From NCBI RefSeq assembly GCF_032854445.1, contig NC_088300.1, positions 30,485,608 to 30,549,607 of the forward strand: 64,000 bases of DNA, in the 5' to 3' direction. The translations under genes were made by a program, and so were the position numbers. Positions within the stretch are counted from its first letter, which is position 1; every line of letters begins with the position of its first letter. Of the stretch, positions 52,001 through 61,000 are shown piece after piece. The notes beneath the pieces were generated by a model that worked only from the letters and a program-made list of their open reading frames with translations, had not been told where the DNA came from and did not search any database. The DNA comes from Liolophura sinensis (Eukaryota; Mollusca; Polyplacophora; Chitonida; Chitonidae).

Positions 52001-55000
52001 GCAGACTGGTCAGATAAGCTAAAGCCAGTCTGTGGTCAACATGACTTTGATGTAAAACCTGCAGGATAAAACAATGTTATTTGGCACCACACATCTGCTG
52101 CAAAAGATACACTACTGCTCATATTAAGTGAAAGCATACTAAACAAACTCATAATTTCATTTCCAAGTCGAGAGAACCAGGATCATACCATAGACAGCTC
52201 TGAGAAGTGAGAGCAAGGAAACATGACTGGTTAACCCAGTGTCAGTATAATGTGATTGTCATGTCTGGTGTCTTTGCCATCATATTTCAGTGAAGGCAGC
52301 ACTTTGGCAGCATGGACTCACCCTGCCACAAGAATACACAATACATGCACACACGCCTGTTGACGACTCATCGTCATATGAGTCAACAATTGCTAAGTAT
52401 GACGTAAAACCCCAAGCATACAACCATACATTCATATCTTCACGTATTGTTTCATGTATTATTTCTTTAGAATTTTGATAAGGATATACTTGTGAAAAGT
52501 TTTAGGTATATCACTATAAAAAACAGTCTTGGGTAAAGATTGCAAATATCAGTAACACTACATAGCTACAGCAATATTTATATATATTATAACGGTCCAC
52601 ATTTTCCAATACTTTCTCATTCACCACTATTTTGTGAGTCTAAGCTACAGAAAAGCACGGAATGTTTGCCAGCTACCTGGAAAACTTCCTAACATAAGGC
52701 CACAACCGAACCACATGAACTTGAAGGCAAATGTATGAATATCTCATTCAACGCATGGACCACGTACATCAATAGACTAAAGCATCTGATGTCAATCTCT
52801 TGCATCTGGTGGCACACTGACATCTAACTGGATGCATCAAAAACCATTCACTGGCTCCTGTTCTACCCTTGTTCTTGTGGTGTTAAGCCATAATCATTCA
52901 CTCATTCATTCAAACATGATGCATTCATGGACAGTGAACAAACCTTAGACAACAACGCAGAGGTGAGCTCTCTACACTTGGACAGGCCTTTGGTGAACAA
53001 CTGAAGGTGGGCATCATCAAACTGGAATTGAAAGAAAGAATTCAGGAATATAAAGCATGAAAACTACATGTGTATCTACTTACTTACAATATAGTTTACA
53101 TTCATATTTCTGCCGTCACAATTTCTGTACCTTCAGAATTGTGAAATATAGGCCCTGTAATCCTGGTGAATTGTGCTTCTTGGCAGGTCCTTTCTTGTGG
53201 ATAATGATGTTGTATCATCCAGAAAAAAAAACATCATGCAAAGCTTGACTAATCCATTCAACTGATCCACAATAAAATCTGATTCCTTTCTTTTATTTTG
53301 TCGCATTTTTTTCTTTTTTTACAGACCAGTAAAACAGTAACAATTCTGCAGGATCAGGGCCCACTTTCACAAACTGTAATCAGTTTCTGTAACTTTCCTT
53401 ATAAATGACATTGCCTTATGGTTCTATAACAGACGTCTTTCATGAAACAAGCTACGAGAAATATGATTTTCAAAGTTTTGTGAAAGTGAGCCTTGAGTCT
53501 GTTTTCACAGTGCTTGACAAAAGACATAGTTACCATAGTAACATGCCGCATACCATACACTGCCATGGCTGTTATACAATCAACCATAAATACAAGAATA
53601 GCTTAAAGCATACAGCCCCTGGCTTCCATTCTGCTCTTTCTGATCAGCAGCATGCTGTTACATTCACTTTATTTATTTGTCTGATTTTTGTTTAATGCCA
53701 TGCTCAATACATTATTTCACTGAGATGGCGGTCAGTTTTATGGTTAAAGGAATGGGTGGGGCGCCCGGGGTAAAACGCAGAACACTGGCAAATTACTCAC
53801 AAACTTTCTCAGGTATACATACCATATTGGTGGAAGACAAGAGATCCTCTATGACTGCTATTGTCACCAAGGCTCTATAAAAAGTGAGAGTGGCGGCCAA
53901 ATGCCCAGGAAATCTACAAATCCACAAATTCCCTGTTCAAGTTCAGGATTGAACCTTGTTACATTAATCTATTAAAGCCTCTGATATTCATTAACCACAT
54001 TATGATATGTTTACCAGTGGATAAAACATGAAACTTACAGATGAAAAAGTGTGAAAAGTTAGTTGTAAATGTGGTCTTCAATATTTTTTTCTACTTTTCA
54101 ATAAAGAGAAAAAGACACTTGAAAATAATTTTTGTCTGGTGGGCATTTGGAGCCACCTCTTGGTATATACTGCCTTTGTGTAATAATGTTATAAACACAG
54201 ATGTAAAACAGGTATAATACATTTGTACTGGAATTTGGTCTTGTCAGGTAACAAATGAGTTCAACCTGGATTTTGATCATATTTATACTTTTAACAATAA
54301 ATAAATATTATTATAATTCAGGTTAATGTGTTCGGATATAAACAACAAATTTACATTCAAATAAATTTATTAGACATTGCATCACATCCTTTTTTAGAAC
54401 ATTATTATGCAAAGACAGCATATACCAAGAGGTGGTCATAAATATGCACTATACAAAAATATTTTCAAATACCCTTTTCTCTTAACAGAAAAAAAAAGTA
54501 TATTAAAGAGCACATTTGACATAAGTTTTCACGCTCTTTCATCTGACTTTGGCTTCATTTTTATGTTTTCTTTTCCTTTAACCAACCAGGCACACCTTCT
54601 CTTCGTTCTGGTACAGCAGACAGCGTAGAGCAGTAGCCATCATCTGCCGGAGACACTCCACGGACAGGCCCAGGTGGCCATTTTTCTGCAGGTATACGAC
54701 CAGGTTATGAGCACTGCTAGCTAAGTCTAACATGCCCTCTGTCTTCTCTTCTTCCGTCTTGGGGTGTGCGGAGAATGAATGCTCTGAGAAAATGCAAGTT
54801 TTTCATTTATGTTAAGGGGTAAATGTTGTGAGGTTTACACATTCATATATGCATGTTTATTGTTATGTATTATGCGAGAGAGTAAAACTTGTAGGCAGTT
54901 GGCACAAGTACCCAACTGCCTGTGGTCCCTAATATTTGCACACTGCTTTCAACACAATATTTGGTCTATTGCCTTTATACAGGGATTGCCCAATTTGAAG

Positions 55001-58000
55001 GTAGAAGGCATGACCTGACTCAGGATTGATCCCAAAATCCCAGGTGAATTCTTCATTGTAGCCATGACAACAGCTCAGGAGTTCATACTGTAGAGGTTGT
55101 TTGTACACATAGCAAGCCAAAAATTTAATAACTTTTTCTTTCAAATTGAATATTTTAGTAATTTACGGGCCCTCATATTTCCATATAGCATATTTTACCA
55201 TTTCATTTTCGATGTATATTTCAAATAATGCAATACCACAAATCTCAAATTCCTGTTAACACAGTAGTCAATTACTGCATTCAAATTGTTGTATCCCATC
55301 ACCCAGACTTTTTCTAGTTTTCATTTTATTATGAAAAATCATCAAAGTTATTGTCAAGCAGCATATTTGTGCTCATTCTATAAATACAACATGCGAAAGA
55401 TTTCTTTCTTTAAAAAATATTATAATTAGTTTGGGCAGTCAACTTGTAATATATAAAGCAAACTAGATCTTTTGCCAACAAAAGTCATTAACCTTAATCA
55501 AACAACTTGTACATAGCCAAAAAGTTCAGAAGCAAAATAAACCGGAGAAGAAACGAAGATGGCATGGAACAGCCTTTCAGCTTCTGGTTAAGGTGATTAA
55601 ATTGAGTTTTTCCACAAGTATTGAATGACAGACTCTAAAAACAAGCAAAATATTGAATAACAAACACATACAGGTCGATATCAACTCATCCAGACAACTC
55701 ACCTACAAGTCCCATGTGAGAGCTGGTAACACGGGCAGCTAGAGGTAAAGCCAGGGCAGAATCTAAGACCAGGGCATCCTCTCTGAACACAGTATCCAGA
55801 TTCCATACAGCGTAAGGGTCCTGGGATGTGGCATCTCCCATCTGTAATAAACACTGGCTACCGATATCATGTAGGACTTATACTTAGGCGAAATCAATTT
55901 TATTTATCAGTTTTACAGGTGAACTGACACTTACTAATCCAAAAATGGAAATATGTATAAAACTGAAAATCCACCTCTTCATTTTGTCTGACCTCCATAT
56001 GATTTACCTGTTTCTCAAGGCTTCTCACTCAAGTAAATAACAGGAAAAATTGCTGAGATTACCCAAATTTCCCATAAATCACCCAATTTTTAAATTTTAT
56101 TTGTTTGTTTAATACTCTCCTCTGACATTGAAAAAAAGATGTATTCTGTGATGACAACAACATTTTGAATGGGTGTGTCCTTATGACATTTCTAACTTAT
56201 AATACAAGGATTATTCTCTCTTTATCTTTAACATGTTTGAACACAGACTGATGTTTTAGTGTATTTCATGTAAAGTTTACTATGTAAAATGCACTTTCAG
56301 GAGCACATACAGGCCTTAAAATGCCACTTTTGAAGCCAATACTTAGGTTTTTCTGATTAGAAATTAATCAAACTTCACAAATAAATTCAAACTGGCCATA
56401 TAAGCTCAATATTTACCTGTTCAGATAGGTCATAGTCACCTGCCTCACACTGACCACACAGTCTGCAGGAGAGATCTGTCACTTTACACAGCTCCAAGCA
56501 TTTCCCAATTAACTCTGTCAAATGGCCAACATATCAGAAATATATGAGCTCAAGCACAGCTCAATAGAATAAATATACATACATGTAAGTTGCATGTGTA
56601 AGTGGTAGAATACATATACATACATGTAAGTGGTCTTAGAATTGAGCTACATGCTGATGCACATCAAGGACCAATTGAAAGCTTTTTTGGTCAAAAACGA
56701 AATATATGCAGCATCTTATAAAGCAGTTTCATCACTCTGCCTGGCCTAAGAATCCACGGCAAACAAACAGTGAAGACATACATCGACATGGTAAATGACG
56801 TAGCATTGCGACAGCTTTGTAAGTTGTGCCCCTGAATGCTACTTTAACAGCTTATCCATGTAAAGAAAATGATTCAAAGTGATACATGATTCTATATTTC
56901 AGTTTAATTTAAACCAATTTCAATAGAATTTTCCCAGGAGTTTTCAAGAAAGTGGTATAAAAAAAAAAAAAAAAAAAGGAGATTAAAAACAATGACCTCC
57001 ATGTCACTGGTGTAGATTTTCAGACAATTTACAACGACAGAAGGAAGGACGACAGTGCCAGAAAACTTTCAATTACTTCACTTTAATTACACTTTTCTAA
57101 TGAGATTGTCATCAGAATGGCAATTTCTGACCTGGGCATATTTGGGCTGACAAACTGGCTTGATCTAATCGACGACAACATCAACAATATGAAACTTTCA
57201 AACCTAAGAGAGCTCTCAATTTAACTCTTTCAACATAAATAAATCAACTAGTTTCCATATTAACACCAAACCTGTGGTAAAAGCCTAAGCGGACACCAAC
57301 ATCATCACTGAAACTGCCACATTTTCCTCTCAAAATATCTCATCTACTGTCTAACAGTAATTGTCACGAAGCACTATTTGTTATACATGTATTATGGCAC
57401 AGGTGCTGTTATCAGAATTTATGCTTAGTGTACCTGTGGGGCAAAGGATGACTGCCTGAGAGGCAAGAGTGTTGAGAACGGGCGGTAGCCGGCGAAGCAC
57501 GTCTATGGGTGGACTCTCTAATGAGGCTAGGTTATCCTGAAGTACACACAGCGTCCTGGCCACATCATACATCACTCTGCCTGTCTGTGGGGTGGGCTCA
57601 GTGTCCAGTAGCATCCTGACAAATGACAACATCTATACAGTTATTCATCACTCTGCCTGTCTGTGAGGTGTACCCAGTGTCCAGTAGCATCCTGACAAAT
57701 GACAGTGTCCAGTAGCATCCTGACAAATGACAACATCTACACAGTTATTCATCACTCTGCCTGTTTGTGAGGTGTACCCAGTATCCAGTAGCATCCTGAC
57801 AAATGACAACATCTATACAGTTACTCATCACTCTGCCTGTCTGTGAGGTGTACCCAGTGTCCAGTAGCATCCTGACAAATGACAACATCTATACAGTTAT
57901 TCATCACTCTGCCTGTCTGTGAGGTGTACCCAGTGTCCAGTAGCATCCTGACAAATGACAACATCTATACAGTTATTCATCACTCTGCCTGTTTGTTAGG

Positions 58001-61000
58001 TGTGTCCAGTGTCCAGTACATAATGAAAACCTTTGATGACACTAGATCTTACCTGCAAAGGTCTATAGCAGTGTCAACTTGTGCACTTCTGGCCGCCTTT
58101 AACACCAGCTGACCCAATAGCTGGGGACGTCCCACCTGGAGCACATCTGCCAGTCTGCAAAACAACAGACGAGGCAATGTATGAGTCATAATGCAAGAGA
58201 TGGCAATGCAAGGGTCATGATGCAAGACATGGCAATGTAACTGTCACAATACAAGACATGGCAAAGGAAAGGTCATGATTCCAACATGACAATGTAAGAG
58301 TCATGATACAAGAGATGGCAATGTAAGGGTCATGATGCAAGACATAAGAGTGTAATTGTCATGATACAAGACATGGCAATGTAAGGGTCATGATTCAGAC
58401 ATGGCAATGTAACTGTCACAATACAAGACATGGCAAAGGAAAGGTCATGATTCCAACATGGCAATGTAAGAGTCATGATACAAGAGATGGCAATGTAAGG
58501 GTCATGATGCAAGACATTAGAGTGTAATTGTCATGATACAAGACATGGCAATGTAAGGGTCATGATTCAGACATGGCAATGTAAGTGTCATGATACAAGA
58601 CATGGCAATGTAAGAGTCATGATGCAAGACATGGCAATGTAAGGGTCATGATACAAGACATGGCAATGTGAGTGAGTGAGTGCTTAGGGTTTAATGTCAT
58701 ACTTTTTTCAGTCATATGACAACTAAGAACTCTTTAGAGTGCGTGTACGTGTAATGTGTCTCCTTGTTGCACGACAGATTTCTGCTCTTTTATCTAGTGT
58801 TGCTTCACTGAGACGACTTAGAGAGGGCAAGTAAGCCGCTCTACCCAAACCATTATACTGATATGGGTCAAAGTCATTGCACTATCCCCTTAATGCTGCA
58901 CGCCAAGTGAGGAAGCGTCTTCTTTTAAGGTCTTAGGTGTGACCCAATCCAGGACTGACCCTGGACACGGACGCTCTACCGAGCCATCGGAGCCAGTGGT
59001 GATGTAAGAGTCATGATGGCTACCATTAATGCTTCCCGGTCGGGAAGAACCAAAGTAATCCAAATCTATTTTTAGATATATTTTCTTTTGCTCCTTTGGG
59101 CTGCCCTTTTTCGTTTCTTTCTGCTTGTACAGTGGCAGCACTTTGTAGCAGAGGCTTCAAAGTTTCATTCCAGGTATAAATTTGTGTACTTTTCAGAGAA
59201 TAGTGGCAGACGCACACTAGACAAAAGTAGTGGAAAGTGCCGTTTGCTCTCCATGGGTGGGTTTGACCGCTATCTGCTGTTTGTCAAATTTGTGAAAAAT
59301 GTCATCGTTCAACTCCTAACAGGAATTTAACTGGTGGTGTGTCAGGGGTTGAGGATTAACAGGCCTGGAGCTTTTGGGACTCAGCAAAACACAGCAAAAT
59401 ATGAATGTGTCACAATAGATAAAAAAGACTGTTAGAATTATGATTTCAGAAAAGACAATTTCAGGGATCTGATAGGTAAAAAATCTTATAAATCAATGGT
59501 GACGAGCAAAAAACAGTGTATACTCCTTATGTTGAATATTATAAACTAAAATGAAGTATAACAACACATCCTCACAATATTTTATCTCACTTTGTACTGT
59601 CAATTTAAAAAAATTTAAAAGCACTGGATCTTACCTGAACAGCTTGTTGTAGCACAGTGCATTCTGAAAAAAAAAAAAAACATAAAGAAAAAATAAGCCA
59701 AACAACAAAGCCTCAAGCAGATATATGTACTTGCACTCTACAGACATGATTGTGGTGAACCAAGAAAATAGCTGAAATTTACTATCATAGCCCAAAAAGG
59801 CCGGGGTCCAGGGGCCGCCTAGGCCCCGTAAGCTGGAAAAATCTGCGGAAAACAGGTAAATTAATCGAAAACTGAACAAAGAAAAAGCGGAATTCCGCTA
59901 AAAAGCGGAAAAAAATCATGTCTGACTCTAGAAACAGCTCTGCACATGGAGCCCTCAGTGGCCAAATGAACTAAAAGCTTCATCCAGAAGCCGACTGATT
60001 GTTCAGCAATGAGGTCCAAGGTTTAAATCCAGCTTCTGCTGGACTGGATGGGGATTAAGAGGTTTGTCAGGTATATGGTGAGGTTTTGTTTTTCGCACCC
60101 TAAATCAGGCCGCTGTTATATGAGTGATATGCTCTGAAGTAGTTGAGCAAATCAGTGCATCAGTGACCAGACAACTAACATGTATGTATTGTATAAAGTA
60201 GAGAAAGCTATGTTAAGAATATACGGTCCCTTGTCAAATGGATTATTAAATGTGCCCATGACAAGACGCTCACCATTTGCTGATTTGTCCTAGAGAACAT
60301 GTCCTGTATGTGTTTGGCCAGCAGGGAATCTCGCTGCACCTCACTTCTGTAATCATTCAGTTTGACCACCTCCTCAAACTCTGTCTAAAAAGTACAGAAA
60401 AAAGGTATGATACACACCTGACACGTAAGGCTTCACAGAGTTGGCAAGTGTTGAGGTTTTCACTGATGACAAATTAAACTGACCAAGAATTCTGTGAGAA
60501 ACTCAACAGCAACAACTTCCTCAACAAAATACAAATGTATCACAGGCCACCATCAGAATAGCTTAGCAACTTTGAAAATGTGATCAAAAATGATAAATGT
60601 ATGTGAGCCCCCAAACTTGGGTCTGTTGGTCTAATCTGTACAAACAAAAAATAGTAAGGAAAACATGCAAGGAATAACAAGCTTACCTGTAGGGTGGCAA
60701 GACTGTCAAATTCATGCTTGGCATCTGCATATTCCTCCACATCAAGACGATCTTAAAGACAAAATAAAATCTGACCTTTAACACAACAATGTAACCATAC
60801 ACATCAACGTACATTGTACACACCCAAACCAAAGTTAGCAAGACGTCTAACCAGACTAAGACACCACCAGCATCACTATAACTCACCCTCAGACAGACAT
60901 ACATACACATAGTACCGTATGTCACAAGAGCACCAGAAAGCACATGTAGATGGTGCAAAATTATCGGCTTCAACTCCAAACTATGTCCTGGCAATTTTAC

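Larger units (their letters stand above)
45018..53021 (-). other. KNTC1: KNTC1 coding exons w13-w25
   Basis: Exons in transcript order: w13 53021-52944, w14 52058-51930, w15 51749-51633, w16 51022-50913, w17 50520-50325, w18 49882-49796, w19 49028-48933, w20 48651-48561, w21 47571-47513, w22 46937-46697, w23 46172-46099, w24 45697-45490, w25 45139-45018. w14 carries HRLALAYLTSLPRQ. w16-w17 read DYCRSFQIEEDEGLLMY, close to the human segment around YCRTFQ. w17 holds a short polyglutamine run (one CAG, four CAA). w24-w25 carry the strongly conserved LHKLYMHPSIL and PDIHEMAKKIAAVN. The donor of w22 is the edge of a 53-bp tandem array that copies it. Confidence 0.93.

Noticed and set aside
58176-58668. 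CRISPR-like direct repeats (also 38174-38335)
   Set aside because: There are no unique spacers; these are head-to-tail minisatellites in introns of an animal gene.
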